DNA of 9,246 nucleotides from an uncultured bacterium (GTDB lineage Bacteria > Cyanobacteriota > Vampirovibrionia > Gastranaerophilales > Gastranaerophilaceae): the NCBI GenBank assembly GCA_902772945.1, contig CACYCU010000175.1:1-9246 (forward strand), in the 5' to 3' direction. The position numbers were made by a program, and so were the translations under genes. Positions 1-7,770 of this stretch are shown in pieces (positions within the stretch are counted from its first letter, which is position 1; the number at the start of each line of letters is the position of its first letter). A model generated the notes under the pieces. It was not told the origin of the DNA and did not search any database. It saw nothing but the letters and a program-made list of their open reading frames with translations.

Positions 1-141
1 CAAAATGTAAAAACGAATTTAAAAATGGCTAAAACCTGGTTATAATGCCTGATAAGATAACCTGTTGTGCAACAACCCTATAAAGTTTTTCACCACATGT
101 GCCGTCAAATATTCAGTGTTAATAGTAAAAAGGAGAAAACT
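1..141 (+). repeat. Promoter-leader repeat, copy 1
   Basis: This block is homologous to 7991-8142 and runs up to the start codon of the gene behind it. The first 28 bases are identical in both copies, and 46 of the first 50 match. A second core, 78-107 (CTATAAAG...GTGCCGTCA), matches 8075-8104 at 29 of 30 positions. The stretch between the cores (51-77) differs in sequence and length. The segment after the second core is only loosely alignable until the shared AAGGAGAAAA ribosome-binding region. The block starts at the very edge of the window, so its true left end is unknown. The similarity is seen directly; a role as shared promoter and 5' leader is inferred from its position before both genes. 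Confidence 0.85.
18..46 (+). promoter_or_regulatory. Predicted sigma-70-type promoter of the 242-aa gene
   Basis: A perfect -10 hexamer TATAAT (41-46) lies 17 bp after a weak -35 candidate TTTAAA (18-23). Transcription would start near 53, giving a leader of about 89 nt. Copy 2 keeps the same spacing with CATAAT as its -10. The DNA upstream of the -10 is better conserved than the weak -35 alone would need, so an activator or alternative sigma factor may bind here (inference). Confidence 0.6.
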
Positions 142-870
142 ATGACAAAAACAAACGGTGTAGATGGTTCTTATGTATCTTATACAAGAAAAGTAGACGG
201 AAAAGAACAAAAAATATTAGAAAAAAACGGTCAATTTTTTATATTTGGCTCAAATAACCAACTTGTTGAAGTTAAAAAGACAAGAAACGGTAATATGTTT
301 CATAAAGCTGAATTTGAAACCGTAAAGGATAATCATGAAATAACAATGGAGCCAAAGAATATAGAGTTTGACGATAGTGGAAATCCGCTAAACGGTCCGC
401 AAAAGCAAAAAGACGGACAATACATATTTTATAAAGACGGAAAAATTGTTGGATATGGACCAAACAAAGATAAATATAGTGAATCAATTGGCGATAATAA
501 AATAAAAACAACTTATTATGATCCTGAAATGTCCTTGGTATCTGAGTATGATCCAGAAACAAAACTAATGACAAGGCGTATAGGATACAATAAAGATAAT
601 AAAAAATTCAGAGAAGAAATCTTTGAAAATGGCTTGCCTGTAAAGCATATTAGTTACAAAGATGATGAAAAAACTGTAAACTTCTATATTACTTTAGAAT
701 ATTACCAAGGAACAAATCATCCAAAACTCATAACTACTTTTTCGGGAAATGATGAAGAAGAGGCTAAAGCTTTTTATAAAGAAGACGGTGAAACTATAGA
801 CTATCAATTAAAAAAAGAGGGCGATACGTGGGTTAAATACGATGCGGATGATAATAAAATAGAAGAATAA
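142..870 (+). CDS. Hypothetical protein with MORN/YwqK-like repeats, 242 aa
   Basis: I do not recognise a specific family. The ATG at 142 is preferred because AAGGAG (130-135) sits 6 nt upstream. A GTG at 67 in the same frame would add 25 residues but lies inside the conserved leader. The protein is hydrophilic, rich in Lys, Asp, Glu, Asn and Tyr, with no signal peptide or membrane segment. It shows loose repeats of aromatic-x-Asp/Asn-Gly form: GQFFIFGSNNQ (30-40), NPLNGP...DGQYIFYKDGKIVGYG (81-106), YDPEMSLVSEYDPETK (126-141) and FENGLPVKHISYKDD (161-175). These resemble MORN_2/YwqK-type or YD-type beta-hairpin repeats, a pattern found in some antitoxins and surface proteins; function cannot be deduced from it. 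It stands alone between its own promoter and terminator and converges on malQ. Confidence 0.8.
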   Translation: MTKTNGVDGSYVSYTRKVDGKEQKILEKNGQFFIFGSNNQLVEVKKTRNGNMFHKAEFETVKDNHEITMEPKNIEFDDSGNPLNGPQKQKDGQYIFYKDGKIVGYGPNKDKYSESIGDNKIKTTYYDPEMSLVSEYDPETKLMTRRIGYNKDNKKFREEIFENGLPVKHISYKDDEKTVNFYITLEYYQGTNHPKLITTFSGNDEEEAKAFYKEDGETIDYQLKKEGDTWVKYDADDNKIEE

Positions 871-897
871 AAACGAGGCTTGCCTCGTTTTTTATTC
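865..897. terminator. Bidirectional intrinsic terminator between the 242-aa gene and malQ
   Basis: The stem is ACGAGG (873-878) with CCTCGT (883-888) around a CTTG loop. Flanking A and T runs extend it into near-perfect arms 865-878 / 883-897 with one unpaired base. It has T6 on the + strand and T5 on the - strand, so it can stop both converging transcripts. It overlaps the TAA of the upstream gene (868-870) and ends 3 bp from the malQ stop codon. Confidence 0.9.
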
Positions 898-899
898 GA

Positions 900-2897
900 T
901 TATTCTTTAAGTATATCTGCGTATTTTTGGAGTTCATTGAGCAGAGGTTCGTATTTTGTATTGAGTTCAAATCTCGTTCTTTCGGGATCTGAGCTTTTTA
1001 CAATTTGCATATCAATTTTTGCTTGCAGTGCTGTTTTTAATATCTCGGGTATATTTAATGCTGTCGGATTTTCGCTTGACAGGTTTTCGTAGTATTTATC
1101 CAAATAATCCGCAGACAATCTTTCTTTCCAATTAGTGCTGTTCCTTGTTCCTGCCTGATTGTACAAAGTGTCTGTTATTCCGAAAAGGTCGGCAAAAGAT
1201 ATTTGAAATTTTTCTGACGTCAAAAGCTCTGAAAATTTCGCTTTTACAAGTTCATTATCGTTATTAGCTATTTTTTTGCAGAATTCATCACGTTCATAAG
1301 GTCTTGCCATGTTCAAATAACCTGCAAGGTATAGAGGGTTCCAAGCATCACTGTTTTTTGTCCATTCACGTTTTACCATGTTCATTGCAGGGATTGAATC
1401 GTGTGAACCTACAACTTTCCAATTTCCGGAAGGTGCTGTTTCTATTTTTGACCATTCAGTCTGCGTTAATCCAGGCAGATGCAAATCGTCATAGAAAACT
1501 TTTACAAAAGCCTCCGGTCTGCTGCAAACATCTTCCCAAACAGCTTCTTGAGGATCTATTCCGTGTTCTCTCAATGCAGGTAACACAATTCTGTTCATTA
1601 CATTAGAGTGATAAGTTTTGTATCCGTTTCCATGGTCATATTCACAAGAATAATTGCTGTAATCGTCAAGTTTTTCTCCGTCCGGAGTCCGCATTTGTGA
1701 CATGTATTCGCCATTAACAGGGTTTGTATAAGGGTTATTGATAGGATTTTTGTGCTCGTCTAATACCAGTGTTGAATTCTCAATAACATAAGGTTCTATC
1801 AAACCCATTGCATGGTCAATACGAATATTTTCAGAAAATTCAAGCGCATAATCAAGCTTGTCTTTCAAAAATTGACCGGCAGAACCAAGTCCGTCAGCGG
1901 TAAACAATTTTCTCGGGTTTAATACCGGTAAATGCCAGATTTGAGGGTTTTGTCCGTCTCCTTGAGGAACACCTAGTTGATAACCTTCCAGAAAAGCATC
2001 TCTACAGCGCCAGTGATCAATTTTTGAACAGCCAACCAACAAATCATTAAAATATTTAAAGCCGACTTCATCACGCCACTGCTTGTTTTCTTTTATCTGT
2101 TTAGTGGCTATAAATTGTTCAAATTTATATTTTTCAATCTCATTTTTGTTGTATTTTAAAATTTCATCATACCTGATTTCGGCTTCAGGATTTCCTTTTT
2201 CAAGTTCAGGAATCAAATTTTCATCCAATTCATTATTCCAAACTTCAAAACAATCAGTGCCGTAGTATTTTGACAAAACTTTAAATACACCTTCATCAGT
2301 TAGTATTTCATCGTGATTTTTGCAAAATTTTTCAAAATCTTTATTTAACTTAATAGCTTGCGGCTGACCTTTGGACAAATTCTTTTTAAAAGTTTTATAA
2401 CTTTCAGAAAGAGCCGTATCATATGTTTTTACAGCTTCGTTAAAATCACTTTGAGCGTAATCTATGTCGGTAATTTCAGGCTTTTTTGTTACTTTGTTAT
2501 AGGTTTTTTGAGAAAGAATTTTTCCGTATTTTTCGGTTGTTAATTCTTCTAAATCAATAAACAATTTATTTTTTGCAAATGCTGAGCTGCTATATGGAGA
2601 TGCGAAAATCTGATTTTCTGCATATTCAAGTTCTCCCCCAGGTCCTAGCTGATTCCCGTTAAACCCGTATAACATTAAAAATTTTGTATATTCACGGGCG
2701 GCTTTTCCGTATGGCGAACCTACATAGGTATCTCTGCCGACTGCAGGAAAACATGAACCGTGGGTTATTACAATTCTGTCTTTTGTTCCCATAGCATCGT
2801 ATGCCTTATTGACGGCTGTTTGAAGGCCCTTTTCTTCTTCCGGTTTTGGACGTCTTTTGAATGATATTAAATTATTTTCTACACCTAATATTCGCAT
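900..2897 (-). CDS. malQ: 4-alpha-glucanotransferase (GH77, amylomaltase), divergent
   Basis: Amylomaltase transfers alpha-1,4-glucan segments between maltodextrins in the cytoplasm, in glycogen/maltodextrin metabolism. The 665-aa protein carries the GH77 landmarks in order: an N-terminal substrate-site block ending SPYSSSAFAKNKLFIDLEEL (100-119); a central block with WRDEVGF and GQNPQIWHLPVLNP (315-328); the nucleophile motif RIDHAMG with Asp361; WEDV with the likely acid/base Glu455, followed by LPGL; GSHD (497-500) with the transition-state Asp500; and the family C-terminal signature around NQAGTRNSTNWKERL (580-594). The usual WGxPxY motif reads WHLPVLN, and about 150 residues after position 120 have little family resemblance, so it is a divergent member. 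The ATG at 2897 follows an in-frame stop and has no clear Shine-Dalgarno sequence. It is the last gene of the operon, 32 bp after the FHIPEP gene. Confidence 0.9.
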   Translation of the reverse strand: MRILGVENNLISFKRRPKPEEEKGLQTAVNKAYDAMGTKDRIVITHGSCFPAVGRDTYVGSPYGKAAREYTKFLMLYGFNGNQLGPGGELEYAENQIFASPYSSSAFAKNKLFIDLEELTTEKYGKILSQKTYNKVTKKPEITDIDYAQSDFNEAVKTYDTALSESYKTFKKNLSKGQPQAIKLNKDFEKFCKNHDEILTDEGVFKVLSKYYGTDCFEVWNNELDENLIPELEKGNPEAEIRYDEILKYNKNEIEKYKFEQFIATKQIKENKQWRDEVGFKYFNDLLVGCSKIDHWRCRDAFLEGYQLGVPQGDGQNPQIWHLPVLNPRKLFTADGLGSAGQFLKDKLDYALEFSENIRIDHAMGLIEPYVIENSTLVLDEHKNPINNPYTNPVNGEYMSQMRTPDGEKLDDYSNYSCEYDHGNGYKTYHSNVMNRIVLPALREHGIDPQEAVWEDVCSRPEAFVKVFYDDLHLPGLTQTEWSKIETAPSGNWKVVGSHDSIPAMNMVKREWTKNSDAWNPLYLAGYLNMARPYERDEFCKKIANNDNELVKAKFSELLTSEKFQISFADLFGITDTLYNQAGTRNSTNWKERLSADYLDKYYENLSSENPTALNIPEILKTALQAKIDMQIVKSSDPERTRFELNTKYEPLLNELQKYADILKE

Positions 2898-2929
2898 ATT
2901 ATTTTAAAAATCAAACATAAAATTTTTTG

Positions 2930-4390
2930 CTAGATTTCAGCAATAACTTCTATCGGTGTTGAACAGCCTATTTCTTCTCTTGCAAGTACTGTTAAATTGT
3001 TTATATAATTGCTGAGCAAAGTAAACATCAAATGTCTCAATTCTAAAGGAACTATTAATTTTGGATTATCAATGTTATATTTTTTTATCTTTTTGTTTAA
3101 TTTATTAGCAAGTGCTTCTGCAAAATCTGCATCAATTTTGATTATAGAATCTTCGCTTTCTTCATAGCTAAATTTGTCTATTGTAGAATCAGACATGTCA
3201 AAAGCGCAGATTATTCCTTCAGAATTTTGGTTAGCTTTGCATATATGTTTTGAAAGAGCCAGCCTTATTTTCTTTATCAAATCGGATTTCGCACTTTCTT
3301 CTGCAAAGTCATTAATCTTCTCAAAAATGTATGTTATGTTTTTTATTGAAACACGTTCTTTAATCAGATTTGTCAGTATGTATCTTAATTCTGTGTATGA
3401 AAGGAAATCAGGTATAATGTTTTCTATCAGAAAATCATTATTTTGACTTACAATTTCTATATATTTGTTTAAATCTTCGTAATCCAAAAGTTCTTCTACA
3501 TATTTGACGGCGCAAAATTCAAGTGCTTTTGCAATATATTGTGCGCTTGTAATTCCGTTTTGCCAAAAATCTTTAGTTTTATCTTTTTCTATCCAAACAA
3601 TTTTTTTACCGGTTATTTTGTCTACATCGTTAACTGAATTTTTAATTTTTTTATCAAGGTGCAAATCATCTGAATAAAACATTAAAAAGTTTGGATAAAC
3701 ATTTCCTTTAAATACATCAAGTCCCCTGATTCTGATACTAAATTCGTATGGGTTAAGGTTTTCATCATCTTGAAAAACAATTTTTGGTATAATATAACCT
3801 AACTCTTCTGTCAGTTTTAGTCTTGATTTAACTGTTTCTGCAACAAGTTCTTCTTCTAATATTTCATGTTCCGGGTCAACACAACCTAAAATTTCTTCAC
3901 TTAAGCGGATCGATAATTTTTCTTCTTTAAGTTTTGAATACATTTCATCAGGAGAAGTTGCTTGTGCAAGTTTTGCTTTCAAATCTTCAAGTTCTTTCAG
4001 ACCTGCTGAAATTTTGTCATTTAATTTTTTTCTGTTTACCGGAGTTTCTGTATCAAGTTCTTTTTTTATTTTAGCGATTTTTGCTTTTTGGTCTCTTATT
4101 TTGCTTTGAATTTCTAAACAAACTTCGTAAGGAGATTGTTCTGACAAAAGCATTTTTTCCATTTGACTCTTAAATGTTGAAATGTTTATTATGTCAGCAT
4201 TTTCGCCTTGTCCGTCAGCAGGTTTCATAAAAATGCAATGACACATTATCTGTCCGTCTTCTCCTTCGACTTCTTGCATGCTATACAATTCCCAATTATT
4301 CATTGACATTTCATTCAATAAGTTTTGGAGCTCTTGCGTATTTTCGCTTGAACAAGTTTTTATTACGTATTGCATTTTTTTGTTGTACAT
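2930..4390 (-). CDS. Soluble FHIPEP (FlhA/SctV cytoplasmic-domain) protein with DUF4177-like N-terminus
   Basis: Residues ~152-486 align by eye with the cytoplasmic domain of FlhA/SctV, the export-gate subunit whose C-terminal ring docks chaperone-substrate complexes in flagellar and type III secretion. Matching blocks are EELGYIIPKI (195-204), the IRIRG strand (219-223), KIVWIE (263-268), IIPDFLSYTELRYILTNLIKERVSI (325-349) and the C-terminal PLELRHLM...EEIGCSTPIEVIAEI. The eight-helix membrane half is absent. In its place are a small domain (~6-57; YVIKTC...NNWELYSMQEV...CIFMKP) resembling DUF4177, and a Lys/Glu-rich predicted coiled coil (~85-165). There is no signal peptide or membrane segment, so it should be cytoplasmic. 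Its Shine-Dalgarno AAGGAG lies in the last codons of udp, 3 bp upstream, implying translational coupling. Family assignment is firm; a role in secretion is not shown, since no other export gene is in view. Confidence 0.88.
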   Translation of the reverse strand: MYNKKMQYVIKTCSSENTQELQNLLNEMSMNNWELYSMQEVEGEDGQIMCHCIFMKPADGQGENADIINISTFKSQMEKMLLSEQSPYEVCLEIQSKIRDQKAKIAKIKKELDTETPVNRKKLNDKISAGLKELEDLKAKLAQATSPDEMYSKLKEEKLSIRLSEEILGCVDPEHEILEEELVAETVKSRLKLTEELGYIIPKIVFQDDENLNPYEFSIRIRGLDVFKGNVYPNFLMFYSDDLHLDKKIKNSVNDVDKITGKKIVWIEKDKTKDFWQNGITSAQYIAKALEFCAVKYVEELLDYEDLNKYIEIVSQNNDFLIENIIPDFLSYTELRYILTNLIKERVSIKNITYIFEKINDFAEESAKSDLIKKIRLALSKHICKANQNSEGIICAFDMSDSTIDKFSYEESEDSIIKIDADFAEALANKLNKKIKKYNIDNPKLIVPLELRHLMFTLLSNYINNLTVLAREEIGCSTPIEVIAEI

Positions 4391-4393
4391 AAA

Positions 4394-5155
4394 TTACTCC
4401 TTGATAAGAATCTTTATTGCTTCTATAGCTGTTTTTATTGCTTTGTCAGTATCATGTACTACAGGATTTTCCAAACCTTGTTTTTCTCTTTCTTGATTCG
4501 CAACAGCCAAAAATACTGAACCAACTTTAACTTTTAGAAAACTTCCAACGATAAATAATGCTGCAGATTCCATTTCAGAAGCCAGACAGCCTAAACGTTT
4601 CCAAGCTTCCCATTTGTTAAGAAGTTCGTAATTTACAGGCATTTTGTCAGGATTATGCTGACCATAAAATGAATCTTTGCATTGAACAATGCCTGTATGA
4701 TATTCAAATCCTAAATTTTTTGCGGATTGAACCAGTGCATTTGTGATATCTAAATTTGCAACTGCCGGAAATTCAATCGGAGCATATTCACGAGATGTTC
4801 CTTCCATTCTTATAGCACCGGTTGCAATTACTATATCACCGCCTTTTACGGATGTCTCAATACCGCCGCATGTTCCGACTCTGATAAAATTTTTCGCACC
4901 AACATTTACAAGCTCTTCCAATGCAATAGATGCAGAAGGCCCGCCAATGCCTGTCGATGTTACACTAACTTTGACCCCGTTTAAGTAACCTGTATAGGTT
5001 GTAAATTCGCGCTTGTCGGCAACAAGTTTTGGCTCATCAAAATACTCGGCAATTTTTTTGCAACGTTTTGGATCGCCGGGTAGTATTACATATTCACCAA
5101 CATCGCCTTGTCTTAAGCCGATGTGGTACTGTTCTCCGTTTTCAGAATAGTTCAT
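4394..5155 (-). CDS. udp: Uridine phosphorylase-type nucleoside phosphorylase
   Basis: This cytoplasmic enzyme of the NP-I/PNP_UDP family splits a nucleoside with phosphate into base and ribose-1-phosphate, in pyrimidine salvage. The 253-aa length is the family norm. Visible motifs are LPGDPKR (25-31) and Arg49 for phosphate, STGIGGPS (67-74), IRVGTCGG with Arg92 (91-98), CKDSFYGQ (159-166) and the ribose-binding EMES (194-197). Most of the chain aligns with E. coli Udp. In the base-recognition loop Gln166 is kept, but the E. coli Arg168 position reads Asn (GQHNPDKMPV). From memory this loop is typical of a Firmicutes-type Udp subgroup, so uridine is the likely but not certain substrate. The ATG at 5155 has GGAG just upstream, inside the 11-bp gap from the OmpH gene. 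It is third in the operon and coupled to the FHIPEP gene. Confidence 0.9.
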   Translation of the reverse strand: MNYSENGEQYHIGLRQGDVGEYVILPGDPKRCKKIAEYFDEPKLVADKREFTTYTGYLNGVKVSVTSTGIGGPSASIALEELVNVGAKNFIRVGTCGGIETSVKGGDIVIATGAIRMEGTSREYAPIEFPAVANLDITNALVQSAKNLGFEYHTGIVQCKDSFYGQHNPDKMPVNYELLNKWEAWKRLGCLASEMESAALFIVGSFLKVKVGSVFLAVANQEREKQGLENPVVHDTDKAIKTAIEAIKILIKE

Positions 5156-5166
5156 ATTACTCCGTA

Positions 5167-5613
5167 TTAATATTGACCGCTTCTTAATTTTTGGATTACT
5201 AAATCAGAAATATCTACGCCGCCAACAAAAATTACTCTGTAATCTACTATGGCATCAAGTTTTTGTTCTACAAGAACTTGTTTTGCTGCAGCTTGAATTT
5301 TGTTATAAACTTGCTCTTCTTTTTGAGCTCTTAATCTCATATATGCATCTTCTTTAAGTTTGAATTCACGAGCAGTTTGTTCTTCAAAGTTTTGTTTTTT
5401 TAATGGTGTGTCTAAAGATTTGTATTGTTTTTCTTTGTCAACCATATATTGCTGCATTTCCAAAGCTTTTGAATCAATTTCTTTTACTGCTTGTTGAGCA
5501 AATGAGAAATTCTCTTGAACTTTTGTATAATCAATATATCCTATACCTGCAGCATTGGCTTTTAGTCCAAATATTAAGCTAACCATTAATGCCGTTAAAG
5601 CAAATTTTTTCAT
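5167..5613 (-). CDS. skp: OmpH/Skp family periplasmic chaperone
   Basis: Skp-type chaperones bind unfolded outer-membrane proteins in the periplasm and hand them to the Bam complex. The 148-aa precursor has a clear Sec signal peptide (MKKFALTALMVSLIFGLKANA, cleavage expected after residue 21). It continues with the family's first strand GIGYIDYTKVQENF, a long charged alpha-helical hairpin (~40-120) rich in Gln, Lys and Glu, and a closing strand segment AIVDYRVIFVGGVDISDLVIQKL, close to the OmpH family ending. The length is slightly below the usual 160-180. The ATG at 5613 has a strong GGAGG 6-7 nt upstream, placed within the 12-bp gap after bamA. The bamA-skp pairing is common in diderm bacteria and supports the assignment; sequence alone cannot say which clients it serves. 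Confidence 0.88.
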   Translation of the reverse strand: MKKFALTALMVSLIFGLKANAAGIGYIDYTKVQENFSFAQQAVKEIDSKALEMQQYMVDKEKQYKSLDTPLKKQNFEEQTAREFKLKEDAYMRLRAQKEEQVYNKIQAAAKQVLVEQKLDAIVDYRVIFVGGVDISDLVIQKLRSGQY

Positions 5614-5625
5614 TTTATACCTCCA

Positions 5626-7587
5626 TTAATACATTATATCGCCTACACCAAACGTAAAGTATCCGTGTCTGTTGCCGTTTGAACCCGGGTTGGTAATAGG
5701 AATACCATAATCGATTGATAACGGTCCCATACCCGGTACATATATTTTTAAACCGACACCGGCTGCAACGCCATATCCCGGTCTGTCATATAGTTTATCA
5801 GTAGTTGATGAGCCGAACATTTTTCCGGCATCAGCCCATACTGTAAATCTCAAGTTGTGAAGGAATTGAATTCTTGTTCTGTCCATAAATGGTATAGGAG
5901 TTGCAAATTCTGCACTACCCATTACAAAAGCATCACCGGTACCGACGCCACTCATTTTGAAACCTCTTATGGTGTAAGGACCACCAAGTCTGTATGCCAT
6001 AACTTCAGGCATGTGGTCGCCGTGAATTTTTCCGCCACCTTTAAATGTAAATGACAAAGATGATTTTTTGGCAATTGGTATATATTGTTTTATCATACCT
6101 GTTAGTTTGCCGTGAGTTTTGTCAAAACCGTTTAATCCAAATTCTTCATCAAATCTAATGCTGGCCATTGTTCCGCGTCTTGTTACTATAGAGCTGTCAC
6201 GGGTATCATACAATAGAGCGGGACTCAAAGACAAGAACAGGCCGCCTTCCAATTGTTCTGCACGTTTGGAAATCGGAATATTATATTTTCTAAACATTCC
6301 GGTAATCTTATCTTTATCACCTTCAGATACGCCAACATGTTCAACACCCAAAGAGAATGTACTTGTTACGTTTCTGTTAAATTTCATTCTGTGAGCAACT
6401 GTTGCTTCAGCACCGATTCTTCTTTCTATTGCGAGCGGAACTTGGTAACTTCCGAAATCTCTATAGAAGATTTTGCTCATCAAAGATGTATCTGCATTGA
6501 AAAAGTATGGTTTAAAATAACTTAATTCAGCTTGAATATTCATCCTTCTTTTTATTGAAGAATCGTTCAAGATTACACCGGTACCCGCAATACCGTTTAA
6601 TGAAATTCTTTCACCTCTGCCTAAGAAGTTGTTATCTGCTATACCTACAGAACCGAACAAACCTGTTACGGAATCGATACCACCGCCGACAGAAACTGTT
6701 GCTGTTCTTTGTTCTTCTACATTGATTGTAATATCATAAAGATCAGGGTCATCAGTTGGTTCAATTTCTCTTGTTACATCCTTAAATGCTTGTGTAGCAT
6801 ATAATCTTACGAGATCACCTTTTAATACATTTTCGTTATAAACTGTTCCGGGTTCAGTCAAAACGTTGCGTTCCACAACATAGTCTTTTGTTTTTTCGTT
6901 TCCGGCAATCATTATTCGGTTAATCATACCTTCTTTTATGCTGATATTAACCGTTCCGTCAGGATCATCCGTGACGGATTCTATTCTGGCCAGTATATAA
7001 CCTTTTGAACTGTAGCAGTCTTGAATTTTTGCAATAGCTTCATTTAATTCGCCGATATTTTGGGGTTTGCCTTTCATCGGCATTAAGAAACTCAGAATTT
7101 CATCTGTAGATACAACAGTGTTACCCTCTATTGTGAAATCTGTAACCGGTGCATTTTCTTGCAATGTTATTTTTAGGGTAATTGTACCGTCAGAATTGTC
7201 AACCGGAATAGCTTTCATGTTCTTTTCTGAAAAGTATCCCATTTGATAGATTGATTTCAAAGTTGTCAAAGCAGCATCTCTTGTGTATTTATCTCCGGGT
7301 TTAATCGGGATATTTTCAAGAATAAGTGATGTATCAATCACATTGTTGCCTAAAATTTCTATATTTTTAAGGGTTTTGGCCTCTGTTGAAGTCGTACTTA
7401 CTGCGGCAGAAGTTGTTACTGAAGAATAGTCATTGCCAAATTGGGTTGCAGATGGGGGTTGTAAATCATGTATTTCATAATCAACTGTATCTCCCCAAAA
7501 ACTATTAGCAGCAATGCTTTGTGACGGACACATAAGCACTGTTAGCAGGGCTATTAACGATATATATATTTTATGTTTTGAATTCAA
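5626..7587 (-). CDS. bamA: Omp85/BamA outer-membrane assembly factor, three POTRA domains
   Basis: BamA inserts beta-barrel proteins into the outer membrane. The 653-aa precursor has a signal peptide (~1-26), a Ser/Thr-rich linker (~40-70), three POTRA domains (~72-144, 146-219, 222-292) and a C-terminal barrel (~295-653). Barrel landmarks are GIADNNFLGRGERISL (315-330), LLYDTRDSS (458-466) and the lid-loop motif GPYTIRGF with Arg541 (536-543), corresponding to VRGF/Y of the family. Three POTRAs rather than the five of proteobacterial BamA recalls cyanobacterial Omp85. The chain ends in GYFTFGVGDIMY, an aromatic-terminated beta-signal. The start is TTG at 7587: a TAG stop lies three codons upstream, AAGG precedes the start, and the signal peptide begins right there. 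It is the first gene of the operon. TamA or another Omp85 is possible, but pairing with skp favours BamA. Confidence 0.9.
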   Translation of the reverse strand: MNSKHKIYISLIALLTVLMCPSQSIAANSFWGDTVDYEIHDLQPPSATQFGNDYSSVTTSAAVSTTSTEAKTLKNIEILGNNVIDTSLILENIPIKPGDKYTRDAALTTLKSIYQMGYFSEKNMKAIPVDNSDGTITLKITLQENAPVTDFTIEGNTVVSTDEILSFLMPMKGKPQNIGELNEAIAKIQDCYSSKGYILARIESVTDDPDGTVNISIKEGMINRIMIAGNEKTKDYVVERNVLTEPGTVYNENVLKGDLVRLYATQAFKDVTREIEPTDDPDLYDITINVEEQRTATVSVGGGIDSVTGLFGSVGIADNNFLGRGERISLNGIAGTGVILNDSSIKRRMNIQAELSYFKPYFFNADTSLMSKIFYRDFGSYQVPLAIERRIGAEATVAHRMKFNRNVTSTFSLGVEHVGVSEGDKDKITGMFRKYNIPISKRAEQLEGGLFLSLSPALLYDTRDSSIVTRRGTMASIRFDEEFGLNGFDKTHGKLTGMIKQYIPIAKKSSLSFTFKGGGKIHGDHMPEVMAYRLGGPYTIRGFKMSGVGTGDAFVMGSAEFATPIPFMDRTRIQFLHNLRFTVWADAGKMFGSSTTDKLYDRPGYGVAAGVGLKIYVPGMGPLSIDYGIPITNPGSNGNRHGYFTFGVGDIMY

Positions 7588-7619
7588 GAACTTCTACCTT
7601 AAAATACTATTCTAAAAAC

Positions 7620-7647
7620 ATTATAGCATAAATTATAAAAAGTAAAA
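7620..7647 (-). promoter_or_regulatory. Predicted promoter of the bamA-skp-udp-FHIPEP-malQ operon
   Basis: Read on the - strand, an extended -10 TGCTATAAT (7628-7620) follows a weak TTTTAC (7647-7642) at 16 bp. Transcription would start near 7613, leaving a leader of about 26 nt before the TTG start of bamA. It is the best sigma-70 site upstream of the operon. The operon's gaps leave little room for internal promoters except inside coding sequence. Confidence 0.6.
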
Positions 7648-7750
7648 TATTTAATAAATATTTAAACTGTTTGATGTAGAAGTTATTGATTCTGTTTGCA
7701 ATGCTGGATTTTGCAACTAAAAAAGTAATGAAATCTTTTGCTCAAGATGA

Positions 7751-7770
7751 CAATAAATATTTAATTGTAA
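7751..7770. repeat. 20-nt dyad element, copy A (imperfect)
   Basis: CAATAAATATTTAATTGTAA matches 7971-7990 at 18 of 20 positions and is an imperfect palindrome over its first 17 bases. It lies 220 bp upstream of copy B. It is very AT-rich, so chance similarity is possible. Confidence 0.5.

Noticed and set aside
67..141. GTG start giving a 267-aa version of the first protein
   Set aside because: The extension lies in the conserved leader shared with an unrelated gene, and AAGGAG is ideally placed for the ATG at 142. It is kept only as part of the leader-frame finding.
84..141. Pairing of AGTTTT in the leader core with AAAACT before the ATG (RNA thermometer or ribosome-binding-site masking)
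   Set aside because: The pairing exists only in copy 1; copy 2 reads AAAATGT at that place, so it is not conserved.
7528..7533. Lipobox-like cysteine in the BamA signal peptide (VLMC)
   Set aside because: The residue before the Cys is Met, not Gly, Ala or Ser, and BamA proteins are not lipoproteins; a normal signal peptidase I site follows.
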